Source: Gentiana macrophylla (lineage: Eukaryota; Streptophyta; Magnoliopsida; Gentianales; Gentianaceae). Taken from it: a stretch of 64,000 nt of DNA. Shown here piece after piece: positions 35,975 to 48,200 of the stretch (positions are counted from its first letter, which is position 1; each line of letters opens with the position of its first letter). Under the pieces are notes generated by a model. The model searched no databases. It was given only the letters and a program-made list of their open reading frames with translations, and had not been told where the DNA came from. The position numbers and the translations under genes are program-made. The stretch spans positions 8,086,267 to 8,150,266 of the forward strand of contig CM047808.1 of NCBI GenBank assembly GCA_026214975.1, read 5' to 3'.

Positions 35975-36367
35975 ATGCTCAGGCCATTGACAAAAATCTC
36001 AATTTCGCCTCACCAAACTCAAACCATCCCCAATTCCAATCATCTCGTCCATTACACCTTTTCTTCTAATCCCTTTTTAAAACCTTCAACTCTCTTTACG
36101 ATTTTACTTTTGATCGCACCACCGGGTTCCAAATCCTCTACGACTACTCCCACCGCCGCTTCATCGGTTTGTGATTCGGCGACGTTCCATCTCAAGTTCA
36201 ACCCGGACCTTACCGCCGTCTTCGCTTCCCAACGGTTCTTCTTCTCCTCGCCGGGAAGATCAAACTCCATTATAGATTCCTTGTCTTCGTCGATAGCTTC
36301 TTCAGCCGCATCATCCTCGTCATCTCCGGTTGCAGAATTTGAAAACGGACTTAATTTGGACTTATAA
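35975..36367 (+). pseudogene. Gene-like ORF captured in MULE 3, function unknown
   Basis: A 130-codon frame in a GC-richer pocket. It starts MLRPLTKISISPHQTQTIPN and is rich in Ser/Thr/Pro. It has a hydrophobic LFTILLLIAPPG segment (about residues 40-51) and the phrase FHLKFNPDLTAVFASQRFFF, and ends inside the right TIR. The Ser-rich basic leader could be an organelle transit peptide. I do not recognise the family. It looks like a first-exon fragment of a host gene picked up by the element; the stop lies in transposon sequence. Confidence 0.4.
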
Positions 36368-36613
36368 GGGGTATAGGGGTATTTTGGTACATGTAGATAT
36401 ATTATGTCCCTTATAAGTCAATGATTCTTTTATGTCCTTATAGGGCTAATAAGTATAAAAAACTATACTTTTAAGTAATTAACCCTTTTTTATATGCTTA
36501 GTATTTAGATGCCTTGGAAAAAAATTATCTACAAGTTTTTTTTAAAATATTGTTTTTTTTTGATACTGTGACTGTAAAATTTTAAAGTCATGATTTTTAA
36601 TTAAAAAAGACGT

Positions 36614-36716
<103 letters not shown>

Positions 36717-36929
36717 AATTGAAAAACTTAGTAGAGATTTTATAAAATATAGACTTTGTGGGAGTGTGTAAGTTAAGATCCCTGATGCAGTTGAGCTTGT
36801 ATAGAGATTCTGTATGATAGGGAAAATGGGTGTTTGAGACTATAAGATATATAAAGAATCTCTTAAGAGACACACGATGCTGAATCTTCTAACATGGATA
36901 CTACGACCTCATTCTGCAAATTTATTCTT

Positions 36930-37299
36930 GGGAATGAGGGGAAGAATGTAAATATTTCATCAATTAAGTAGAAGATGATCTTTTGAAACTTTTGCATAAA
37001 GGACAAAACTATTTATTCATTGTCGAAATTCATGTAAATTCACTGCTTAATTTCACAAATAAATTCACTAATTTTCAAAATTCATTGTCGAAATTCACCG
37101 ATTTTCGGGTTTCATCATCAAAATTCATCGTTAAATTATTTGATTTCGGGATTCACTGAGGAGATTCACCGATTTTCGTGATTCAACGCTTTCTTTCGCT
37201 ATATAAAAATTATGCAGTTGTTATTCTCCTTATACAAAATATGTAGCTGTCCTGTTACTTAAAAATATTCCAGATTGTGTCCTTATTCCTAATTTACCA
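36930..37299. mobile_element. MULE-type MITE, copy 1
   Basis: A 370-bp element beginning GGGAATGAGGGGAAGAATGT and ending CCTTATTCCTAATTTACCA, with about 25-bp imperfect inverted ends. It is flanked by exact TTTATTCTT duplications (36921-36929 and 37300-37308). The interior has a run of AAATTCACYGATTTTCG-like 13-17 bp units. Same family as the elements at 46236 and 56034. Confidence 0.88.
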
Positions 37300-37696
37300 T
37301 TTATTCTTACATAGTTTTAAGGAAAATGATGAAGACACAATTAATGTTGAAATTGTATTACAACACTATGCACTTACACTTTTTTATAATAATAATATCG
37401 ATTAATCAATGAATGACACGGTGACATCTATATTAACTCATAGTCTCGGTATGATGAATTATGAATATGTAATAACAACGACATCTTCTCAAAAAAAAAA
37501 AAAATAATAACAACGACATAATCTTTTTCTAAACTATTTTCAACGCAGTTACTTGTTACTAGTTAATGTGTTTTTCTCAAAATCTGAAAATTGAGAGAAA
37601 CTAATTAAACTCCTTTTTCCAGGTTGACTAGCTGTGAAGATTACCAAAGGAAGAGCTTTAGTCGTGATGTTTCCTCCTAGGAAGAACTTTGTAGTA

Positions 37697-37798
<102 letters not shown>

Positions 37799-37816
37799 CA
37801 CACACACACACATATA

Positions 37817-37921
37817 TCCTCTACTCTATATAAGAAAGGAAAAATTGTAGAAGAGTGACACTTTTTTTTTTATTTATCAATCATTATTTTATTGTTTCAT
37901 GGCAGAAATCCTGCCAGTTTT

Positions 37922-37953
<32 letters not shown>

Positions 37954-38934
37954 GTTTCATCTGGACACCAAAGAAAAAAAAGTTTTTTTAATTTTTTTTT
38001 GGTGAAGGGTTTGAGTTAAATTGTTCCATTTAGAATGCCTCAATTGTATTTTTAATCTACACATTAGCTTTAATTTATTCTTAATCTTATTATGTGTGTT
38101 GTGCTTAAGATGTATCCGATTCCAATTTAATTACATATTATTTTGCTTTCCATCGAGATATCTCTTTTTTTTTTTTTGTCTTATCCTAATACGATACGAC
38201 CACATGATATTTCAATATACTATAGTTTGTTTGTGTGTGTGTTATTTTCCTTTTTTGCGTATATATATTTTTTACATTGTGTGTCTATGCCGTTTTTTTA
38301 GGGCATCGTTTTTTTGAAGTGCTACATGTATTGATTATTTTTTCCGTCTTCGTTTTTTTACTTCTATATATTGTGTGTGTCGGTTTTCTTTTTGGTCAAT
38401 GGTTTAGTAGTGTCGAAAGGTGTCGATTTTGTGTCGTGGAGTGTTGATACTGTGTTAGATTTTAATGTAGGGGAGGCGAGGTATGAGATGTATGCGGTGA
38501 TGTATGGTAGGGTAGGATGGTATGGTTGGATGGTGTGGCGTAAGTTAAGTAAAGTTTGGTAGGTTGAATAAAATACGTAATATAGGGTAGTGTGGTAAGA
38601 TAATATATGTTAAGATAATGTGGTGTAGAGGCGTGGTGAGGTAGGATTGGATAGGTGAGTGTTAAAAATGTTGGGATAGAGTGCGGTTAGGTGATTGATA
38701 ATGTGTGTAGTAGATAAGAAAGAGTGTGTTGACTAGGTAGAGAGTTGTGTGGTAGGTTGTGGTATCCGAAAGGAGATCGACGTAAAATGTTTTATTTTTT
38801 CATTGTTGCGCTTTAAAATTTGCGTTCGAGCAGTTCGATTCACATGCTACATTTCTTCGTATTTAATATCGATAAATAAGTTAAAACTTATAGCATGGGC
38901 AGTCCGTGCGTTGCACGGAGTCCCATTTCACTAG
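37817..38934 (+). mobile_element. Non-autonomous Helitron
   Basis: The 5' end reads TCCTCTACTCTATATAAGAA, typical of plant Helitrons starting with TC. The 3' end carries a perfect hairpin CCGTGC-GTT-GCACGG (38904-38918), then a 12-nt gap and CTAG (38931-38934). The element sits between A (37816) and T (38935), as Helitron insertion requires, with TA-rich microsatellite on both sides and no target duplication. At 1,118 bp it encodes no Rep/helicase. The interior is T-rich then GT/GGTA-rich and contains no recognisable gene; the open frames at 38021-38562 look incidental. Confidence 0.85.
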
Positions 38935-39623
38935 TATATATATATATATATCATGAAAAAAATGTTTATATGTTTTTTTAGAAAACAAAATGTTTATATC
39001 TTAGTTTATTTATATAGTTTTTTTCTTCTTTTGAATTATTAATCATTTTCAGCGGTTGAATTATTTTTGTAGTGTATGCATTTTTACATTAAAAAAAAAA
39101 TAGTTTGTTGTGTGAAAATAAACTTTTTTTTAATAAACTTTATATATCTCCAAAACTATTCTGAACAAATATTAGTCAAAAAATAATTTTTAGTATGACT
39201 TAATAAAATGTTGAGAGTTTTCTATACTCAATACCACCAGAAAGTACAACTGATATTTTCATATTAAATAAAATCACCAAAAGTATCGAAATTTGTTTAA
39301 AATTGAGTAAAAGTCAATTAATGAAAAATTAAAAGTCGAAAATAAAAATATTATGTGTCAAAACTTTTTTACGCATGAAAATACTTTATACTTTAAATGA
39401 GAATAAAAAAACAAAACAAAAAATGAACAAGATATTTTAGTTTAGGGAAAAGTAGAGGAGGAACATGGGGATATTGCTAAAGAAATCTTTAGACATGAAT
39501 TTTAAAATTGAAAACTTCAAAGTTCTCACCATATACACGTGAAATTTAAATTGATGAGCAAGTAGTATTGATCAAAACATGGAAAAACATAAGAATTATT
39601 GGTATATATATACTAACTTATCA

Positions 39624-40620
39624 CCTTTTCCTTTTCCTTTTATTTTATTTTTATTTTTATAAGGAACAAGTACTTTTATTAACTAATATCCGCCAAACAA
39701 GTGACCAAAACATCATCAGGGGGTGATGTGTCCAAGATGTCCGAGCATTAACTAACAAAGCATGTCTAGCTAATAAATGGGTTTGGACATTTCCCACACG
39801 CTGAATGAAAGAAAAGGAAACTGACACAAAATTAGAAAAAATGGCCAAGCAATCCTGCACCAAACACCCGTGAACTGTAAGATCAATGCCCGGGTTGCGA
39901 AGACGTGAGACACACGCCAAACAATCGCTTTCCACCACCAGTCGTTGAATTCCCAAATGTCGTGCTTCTTCCATAGCCAAGGAAATAACCTTGAGGTCTA
40001 TATATTCCACCGGGTCTCCTTGTCAAAGTGATACGCGAAGGAGTGGATAACTGCACCAGACGAGTCACGAAAAATACCTCCAACCCCCGCACCTCCCTCA
40101 GTGACGGATGCATCAACATTTCTTTGATCACCCCATCCAGGGGCTTCGCCCATTTGTCTGGCAAATGTCGGACCGAGACCTGTGTCCGATAAGCCTCCAA
40201 TGCCTCCACATACTCAGCCGATGCAGAAAAAGATCTCGTACAAACCATAGAGACGTGAACATCCTAATCATCAAAAACTGCAGAGCAACGCGTCTTCCAA
40301 ATCCCCCACATAAGCCACACAAATCTCGCGGTGTCCTGCACTCCCTGATCTTCAAGTATTCGTAAAAAGAACTCCGCAAATGAAGCAGAACGGAGATGCC
40401 CTAAGACCCTGTAAAACGGTGACACCCTCCGGATTCGATCCCCAATTCACACTCGAAAAGCACATGTCGTATCGTCTCTCCAGAGTCTCCTCACACGCCA
40501 AACAAATACCCTCCTCCAAATGCCTCCGCCGCAGCCCCTGGCCAATAGCAAGACAATCATGGAGGCAGCGCCAAAAGGGTTTAGAAGCCTAATTCAAAGA
40601 TTAAGCCATGTATAGATTTG
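39624..40620 (-). pseudogene. LINE-type 3' fragment: zf-RVT and RNase H-like (RVT_3) domains
   Basis: Read on the minus strand from about 40610. A cysteine-bearing piece (WRCLHDCLAIGQGLRRRHLE, EGICLACEETLERRYDMCFS) matches the zf-RVT domain. It is followed by LMWGIWKTRCSAVFDD. The RNase H-like RVT_3 domain is then split by a frameshift (INVDASV-type Asp region, then VISLAMEEARHLGIQRLVVE with SDC, and VQTHLLARHALL at the end). It ends near 39657 at an A-rich tail (minus AAAAATAAAAATAAAATAAA). Stops and frameshifts show it is dead. 5' truncation and an A-rich tail fit a LINE or its retrocopy. Confidence 0.7.
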
Positions 40621-41242
40621 GGAGGGTTTTTTTTTGTTTTTTTTGTTATTATACCGTAAAGCTACGTAGAAAATACAATACAACATCATATAAGATGAGA
40701 TACATCGATTTCAAAATCCGGTCATGAGGTGATGGAAATTCATGTAATATACAGTGGGCGAAAAGATAACAAGTGTCCAATATAAGACAATTTTAACATG
40801 TCTCGTCAAGTGTAGGCCTATTACAAAGAGCTAGCATTTGAACAATATAAATTAGTAACTCTGATATCATGTAGAAAATATAGTTGAACACTGCATATTT
40901 AGACTTTGAGGTGAGAGAAATCAATCTATTAATATGATGGATGAAATAATAACAACGTAGAAACTCTCTCTTTGTACATGGTATTATTGTTACATGTATG
41001 CATATGCATGTACATACAAAAAGACGATCCCATGGAAATAAATAAGTCATAAAAGATCAATGACTTTATGGGGACAGTGTTGTTTTTGAACTGAGTATGA
41101 GATGAGTTTGATTTTCTAAATCGATTTCTCCCAACTAAAAAAATATATATACAATTTCTAGGGACGGACAATAAGGGGTCTTTTAGGTCGGCCTCAACAT
41201 TTTTTCACATACAAAAATGAAGTACACCCACATTTTCAAAAA

Positions 41243-43302
41243 GGGCCAGAGGCCAGAAGGACAAAAAAAGATACAAAATGGGAAAAAAGGACAAGAAAAA
41301 AAAAATAATGGTTGAGAAGGAAAAAAACGCGCATGTTACTACATGTGTCACTACATTTGGTTGTAGCAACTGTTAGGTGTGATGCCCGAAAGACAATTTT
41401 GTAATTGTTTTATTTAATAAATGAAATGATATTGTTATTCATATTTATTATTCTCATATTCACCGATCGACAATAGTAATTACACTACGTAAAACCCTAA
41501 AGTATATCGTTTATGTAATCACTTAACGGTGTATGTATATATACGGGAGGATTGAGTTAGTGAAGATGTACTTAAAATATAATTAGCCCGTAGTGAAGTT
41601 AATCGAAAGTATCGGGTCTCTCCTTTAACGTGCTATTAATGCGCCTGCAAACACAATAGGTGTGATTGTCTTATCCGGACTTTCGGTTAAAAGAACCTAA
41701 TGGGGCATTTATATATGATAGATATATCATATGTATTTGGACCGATTTGATTAGAGTTCACGATATAATTCCGTAATCGAGAATTCTTATCGAATCAATG
41801 GATGATCATATTTATGGATATATCTTAATCCCGAGGTGATCACGGTCAATCGCTTGAATCGTATGAAGTTTGACTTGACGGTTAAGGATTACATCGAGTC
41901 TCGTGGTGCGAATTACCCCATCTTGGTATCTTGGATTGAGTGAGTAGTCTGTGTTATCACAGATACGGAATCCATTCCTTCCATTTATGGAAGTAGATGA
42001 AACGATTCACTTATTTGTTAATCCTAGAAAGCGATCGATCGCGCGAGTTCATATTACAATCGATTAGCTACCAAAGTGAGTTATATGAATTAATTGGTCA
42101 CTAGGGGTTAATGGTAAATAAGGATAAGAGGTTTAAAAAGGGTTAACGGTAACTTCCCGATTTAGAATGAGCGATCTATGGAGGATTAATCCATATGTAA
42201 TGATTATATCAATGGACGCTTATTATTATTCTCGTGAGGAGATAAATATAATCTCATAATCGGAGGAGTGCGATCACGGGATTATGGTGGCATATTCCTG
42301 TGATTGATTTATCGAATATAATTATTACGTTCGTAAGATAATTATTTATTTGATTTATCGAGCCGATTATTAGTCCATGGTCCCCGACGTGCTTCCTAAT
42401 ATAGCATAGCTATTCTCGGACGTCGAATCCTAATAATATTAATTTAGTTCTTGTTGGACTTTATTAAAATGATATGTGAATTAATTGTTTAGTGGACTAT
42501 TAAATTAGTTGGGCTAAATAATTAAATATGTGAAAAAAAGACATTTTTCATAATCTTGGCCCAAAATTAGTGTGTTGGTTAATAAATTTTGTGACTAGGT
42601 CATAAGGGTGAATTTTCGGCCTAAGCATGTGTTTTAGGAAACAAGAAATTGTTTTAAGACATTAATGCACAAAATATTTATTGGATAAATATTTATGGAA
42701 AGAAATAAAGATAAATATTATTACAGATTTGTTCTAGAATATTATGGAATTATCTTTTATTTAATGGGATTATTATAATTGATTTTGTATTAATTATTAA
42801 ATCCTTGGAGGTTAAGTTTTACTCTCCTATATAAAGAGAGTTCTCTCAAGCCTTACAACACATATGTAATTTTCGACTTCTCCTCTTAGAGAGAAGAAGT
42901 GATAAAATTCGGCCAAGGGGTATAAGGGAAGAATCTTGGAGATTTTTCCGGGTAGCATATCGGAAGGGTTCGAGTCGAGAATTCCTTCCACGGGAGTTAC
43001 TTGGATCACACGCACGGAAGATCGTGGTGCTTCTTCACATCTTCTCACATTCATCCTTTGCGGTTCTTCAACTTGAATTTTGAGATTCAAGAGGTATGAT
43101 CTACATCCCCTTGTAGAATAGATCTAGTTGTTTTATTACGTGTATTATATGATCTAGATCCTTAAAATCGCTTCCGTCATGGATGGTATTACTAACATCA
43201 ACATGTAGTAATACGCGCGTTTTGTCATTCTCAACCACTATATATTTTTCTATGTCATTTTTCTCATTTTAGATCAAAAACAGTCCTTTACAACCTTTAA
43301 CC
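41243..43302. mobile_element. Long-TIR MITE split by a copia solo LTR
   Basis: The flanks of the LTR at 41371-43197 are inverted copies of each other over about 100 bp. The left side reads GAAGGACAAAAAAAGATAC, AATGGTTGAGAAGG, AACGCGCATGTTACTACATG. The minus strand of the right side reads AAAGGACTGTTTTTGATC, AGTGGTTGAGAATGAC, AACGCGCGTATTACTACATG. Without the LTR this is a roughly 230-bp foldback MITE, perhaps MULE-related (GGG/GG ends and AAGGAC motif). Its own target duplication is not clear. Confidence 0.8.
41371..43197 (+). mobile_element. Copia solo LTR
   Basis: 1,827 bp from TGTTAGGTGTGATGCCCGAA to ...GGTATTACTAACA. Flanking pentamers are GCAAC (41366-41370) and TCAAC (43198-43202), a target duplication with one difference. 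A TATA box (TATATAAA, 42828-42835) followed by GAGAGTTCTCTC is in the expected place. Shared phrases with the minus-strand LTR at 3836-5526 (CCATGGTCCCCG and others) show a related family. No internal region, hence solo. Confidence 0.82.
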
Positions 43303-45204
43303 TATTCAATTATTTGTAATCTCTCTTGCAAAACCGATATAAACATAATACAAAGTCCGGATCCCATATATTGAGCACCTTCTGGTGATTCATACATTGC
43401 AATCATTTATCATGATATGACTTATTGCTCGTATGCGTCTAATTGATCAAGATGTGTAAATACACAATATCATAACTTAATCCGATGGTTATATTTATAT
43501 CATATTTCAAATTGAACCCGCATTTTTTGTGGAGAGATTTTATGATGCAATAGTTTTAGGAACGTTGTACAAAATGCCAAACATTAGAGCCTTTTATATT
43601 TACTCTATTTCACACAATACATTTTTATCGTGTGTGAGATATTAAAAATAAAAACTTGCAATGTATGTCACTTGACATACTTTTTACGCAACGATTGTAT
43701 AGTATAGTATTTTTTTTTTTTAAATTTTTTTTTATAGTAAAATTTGACATTTTCTAACAAGTTATTAAATTAAAGTATCTGTCACAATAACTTGTAGGAG
43801 TGAAATGATTTCAACTCAAACCTAATAACTTGACTCAGACAACAAGTAATTTGAGACAAAGCTCTACAAATCAAGATTTTGATTTTTTTACGATGTTGAA
43901 TGCCATAAATTCGGAACCTCCCACATGTTAAAAAGCGTTAAATTCTACTGATATCCGATTATAGTAAAATCGACCATATAAAAACATCTCTCTAAAGAAT
44001 CGAACCTCATACTATTTATAGACATCATTGGATTATTATATCAACTACTAATCAACAACAAAATCTCCATCATTTTGTCGATATTTCAATTTAAAGTGTG
44101 CACACACTTTAAAATTGTCAAGAAAAAGTATCACTTGATATTCCATGATCTTATCTTTTCACACGTAAAATCATCCTGACCCAATTTGAGTTAGAAAACG
44201 ATAATTATTTTGACTCAATTCGAATCAAACTTTTAAATATGTTTCATATGCAATACCGGTCAAAAAAACTTAATGACTAAAATTAAACCACTAAAACATA
44301 CAACATTCTGTCCAAAATTCGATCATAATCAACTGGGTCCGGAAAACCATAAAATTCGATGGAAAATAGTGAAAATAAAAATATTGTGTATTATTCACAT
44401 TCTCCCTCCGTTTTTTATCTGTCGCGAGAGAAAAATCACACATAATAAAAAAGTAATTAATATGTCTAAAACATAGTATAAAATGACTAATTTATCCTTT
44501 GACTATTTTTGAATATATGAATGGGTAATAGTGAGTCAAATTGACTTTTGACGATTTTAGTATTGAAAACGTATTTTTTATTAGAGATGTAAATATTTTG
44601 TCAGTCAAAAAGAAAAAATAATAAATGATAAATAAAAGCAGAGCAAATTCTGAAATATTTTTGATAAAAAAAAACAGGAGGGAGTATTTTGAAAATAACA
44701 TTCACTTTTATAATAAATAAATTATTAAAAATAACAATTTGAACATAGAAATATGGAAAAGCTGACGATGTAATTTTTTGGATAAAAAAATACGTCCTTA
44801 TTAATTTGTGATAATGTAAAACATTAGATTTGAGACCAATTCCACTGCAGCAAAAAATGAATTTGGTGTTCTTATGTCCCGATTTATATTTCCAATACCC
44901 TGATTCCTATTTTATCGTCTTTTTTTTTATTCTTTTAAACCACTCCTCCAAAATTAAATAAAGTGTGTTTATCTATGACTAAACCTCCGTCTCTAAGTCT
45001 GATTTTTCTACTACTACTTTCTTTCTCTTTCATGTTTCATCCAATATATATATACAAAAATGAGGACAGGCTCTTCAATTTACTACAAATCGTTTCTTCT
45101 TCTTTCATAAATTTTCCTTCGAAAATTCTCAACATTCCGAAAAAAATCTGTGCTGTGATGGAGAGTTAGATAAAATAAATTCGAAGTTGGAGCAGAATTA
45201 ATTA
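43303..45204. other. Intergenic region and 5' flank of the kinase gene
   Basis: AT-rich sequence with no recognised gene or transposon. A TATATATATAC tract at about 45046-45056 and a CT-rich stretch (44985-45035) lie in the likely promoter/5' UTR zone. Confidence 0.5.
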
Positions 45205-48200
45205 ATGGAGAAAAACGGAGATGGATTTGTTCGGGCGGATCAAATTGATTTGAAGAGTTTAGATGAGCAATTAGAAAGGCATTTGAGCAGAGCATGGACA
45301 TCGGAAAAGCCGAAGGAGAAGAGCAATTTAAGGAAATCAATGGATGATTCTTCTGTTCCTTATAAAAGTACTAGCGCCGTCGTCGCTGCTGCTGCTGCAA
45401 CCACCGGAGGTGCTGTCAGTACGGCTAATTTGAAGAACTCCGGCGTCGGCGGCGGAGGAGGAGGGGATAATAGGAGGAGGCACGAATGGGAGATTGACAC
45501 GTCGAAGCTGGTGATCAAAAGCTTGATTGCTCGTGGCACTTTTGGAACTGTTCATCGTGGCATTTATGATGGCCAAGATGTTGCAGGTCTGTTATATTAT
45601 TTCTTTCTTCTATTTTTTTTAATGTTTATATTTTTTGGAGCGGTTTTTGGCATCACAGTGATTTATCGTGACACCACACGGTTCGACTTTAAAGAGGTCG
45701 AAGAAATGCACATTCGATCTTCGTAAAGTCGAATTTTCTGCTTATCTACCGAATATACAGTGGCGGACCTACATAGAGTCAATGGGACAACTGCCTCCCT
45801 TAATCCAAAAAAAAATACATTAAAATTTGTACGTTACATATAGTTTGTTCCCCTTAAATTTTTTATTTGTCTTTTAGTTTATATGAATATCGCTCTGTCT
45901 ATCCCAACGGTAGACATGATAATAACTACAACCTACTTTATATGAATTTTGAAGATTTAGACTATATTTTTTAGATTCATTTTGTGCTTTCTTATTGATA
46001 CCACATTAAATCTATCTATTGAAACATTATATTTCGGGTTATGTTTGACTAAACAAAGATTAAAAATGAACATTTGATATATAGTTCGAGTGTCGATGTG
46101 GTGCACAAAAATTGATCTGTTTTGTTGCCAATAACAATTGCCTTTATATTCTTTTTGATCATCATAAATTGTGTTGCTACTAAATACTTTCACGGATATA
46201 ATATCTCATATTGGGAACGTGAAAGATAAATATTTGGGGGAATGAGGGAGAAGAACAAAAATATTTCATCAATTGAGTAGAAGGACAGTCTTTTGAAACT
46301 TTTGTATAAAGTACAAAACTATTTATCCACTATCGAAATTCATTGTTTAAATTCATTCATTAAATTCATCATCAAAATTCACTAATTTTCAAAATTCATT
46401 ATCGGGATTCATTTGATTTTGAGATTATTCATCAAAATCACTATCGAAATTCATTGATTTGGGATTCACCGATTTTCGGGATTCACTGTTTGTCATTCTC
46501 GCTATAAAAATTACGCAAGTTGTCTTCTCCCTATAAAAAATATGTAGTTGTCATGTTGCTTAATAATATTTCAGATTGTGTCCTTATCCTTAATTTTCCA
46601 TAAATATTTTGATATAACGTTGAGGAAGAATGAGTTTAAGTGAATAATTTTGACGGTATATTCAAATAGTTGTTGGATCCCTTATGTAGCCCCGTTAAAC
46701 TAAGGTTTATGAGGTGTTACACGTGATATCAAATCAATTTTCCAGATGATATTACCGGGTGTTCATTGATACGGATTATCCGAAAACCGAACCGATCCGA
46801 GGTCATTCGGTTCGGTTCGGTTAATGTTCGTGTTCGGTTCGGTTTTGGTTAATAATATAGAGAAACCGAAAATTTCGGTTCGGTTACGGTTAATGCTACA
46901 AATTAACCGTAACCGAACCGAATTAAAAACCGAACCGAAAACCGAAAACCGAACCGGATTAAAAACCGAACATTTAATCGAACCGATACTGTACCAAACA
47001 AGAAACTATAACCGAACCATTTATATCCAACATATATAATTGAAAAATAATTAAGGCACCGAGGGATGTACCCAACTCATCCCCGAAAGTGAAACATATG
47101 GTGCAGCTTTTTTTTTTTTTATCCATTTAGGTTTTTTATTTTCATTTTACAAAACATGTGGTACACAATAATTCTGTGTACATTTTATGTGTATGATTTA
47201 TGTGCTTATATCATCATCCTATATAATTAGTTTTTATAACCAAAATATTATATTTTTTTTTATAAAAATTGATTATAACCGAACCGTTTGTAACCGAATG
47301 AAAAAACCGAACCGTTTGTGACCAAATAAAATTGTTGTTACAAAGTGAGAGACGGTGTGTGTCCTTTGTAGGGAAAGGATTTTCCGATAGGGTATGACGA
47401 GGACCTTCCTTCCTCTTAAGTCTAATCATTTTAGTCTAAATGTGTACGACAGTTAATGAATCTATTATCGTTTAGGAAAATGATATGTTGTGTAGTGCAC
47501 AAACCACTACATGCTTGGTACCATTGGTTAAAGTGATCAATTAAATATTGTGATGGATCCTAACAAAATATGTGGTGTTGATTGTGTTGTGTAAGATGTT
47601 GTGGTAGAAGAAATAATAGATGTATCACTACTCGTTCGTTTAAGTAACGACATTAGACATGTGTTTTGAGACATATGTTATTATATTATTCAAAATGGGC
47701 GGTTATCTTCTTTTAAAACAAGGCTAAGCCCCAACCCCAAAGGGCCCGTTATGTCTCATCACTAGAGTTTTGTGAACGACCTGAATAATGAGTTTTGCCT
47801 CAGCGGTTTAGATTACAAAAGAGTTTTGCCTCGATAAGTGACATCGAACTCCTACACATCAGTTTAAGAAAACAAGATCGGTCTGACAACATCTCACCGT
47901 TCTTTCTTTACTATTGAGTCACGTCCAGTAGGTTGTTTATTTTTCGGGTTCTTTATTTGCATCACACTCAATTTACTTCGCACTACTGTGAGAACCGATT
48001 TTGTGAAAGACAGGTTATGCGAGCCTACGAAAAACCGACTTTTTCTTTGTGATATACTGAATAGATTGAGTGTGGTGTAAATAATTATCTCGTATCTAAA
48101 TTATGAAGCGATGAAAGTAACATGGTGGGAGCCCACTTTTTTTCTTGTAGCAATCCTGTTTTTATTTTGACCAATCATTTTTAGGTTCAGGGTGGGTCAA

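Larger units (their letters stand above)
33539..36463. mobile_element. Pack-MULE-like element 3
   Basis: About 2.9 kb, with the same plan as element 2. The left TIR contains CCCAAAAGTACATAAAACGG, ACTTATTGGACTTATAAGGA and ATAGACTCAAATACCCTTAA. The right TIR on the minus strand contains GCCCTATAAGGACATAAAAG and CCAAAATACCCC. Between them are poly(A)/poly(T) stretches, a 0.9-kb minisatellite, short arrays of the 21-bp unit, and a gene-like ORF beside the right end. The outermost bases are uncertain and I see no clean 9-bp duplication, so the limits may be off by up to about 15 bp. No transposase. Confidence 0.75.

Noticed and set aside
38021..38562. Overlapping plus-strand frames of 60-98 codons inside the Helitron
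   Set aside because: Low-complexity Phe/Cys/Leu-rich translations of T-rich DNA; no homology recognised.
45587..45726. Read-through of kinase exon 1 to a 173-aa product
   Set aside because: The GT at 45587 gives exact joining to exon 2 and restores VAVKLLDWGEEG; the read-through sequence is hydrophobic intron translation.
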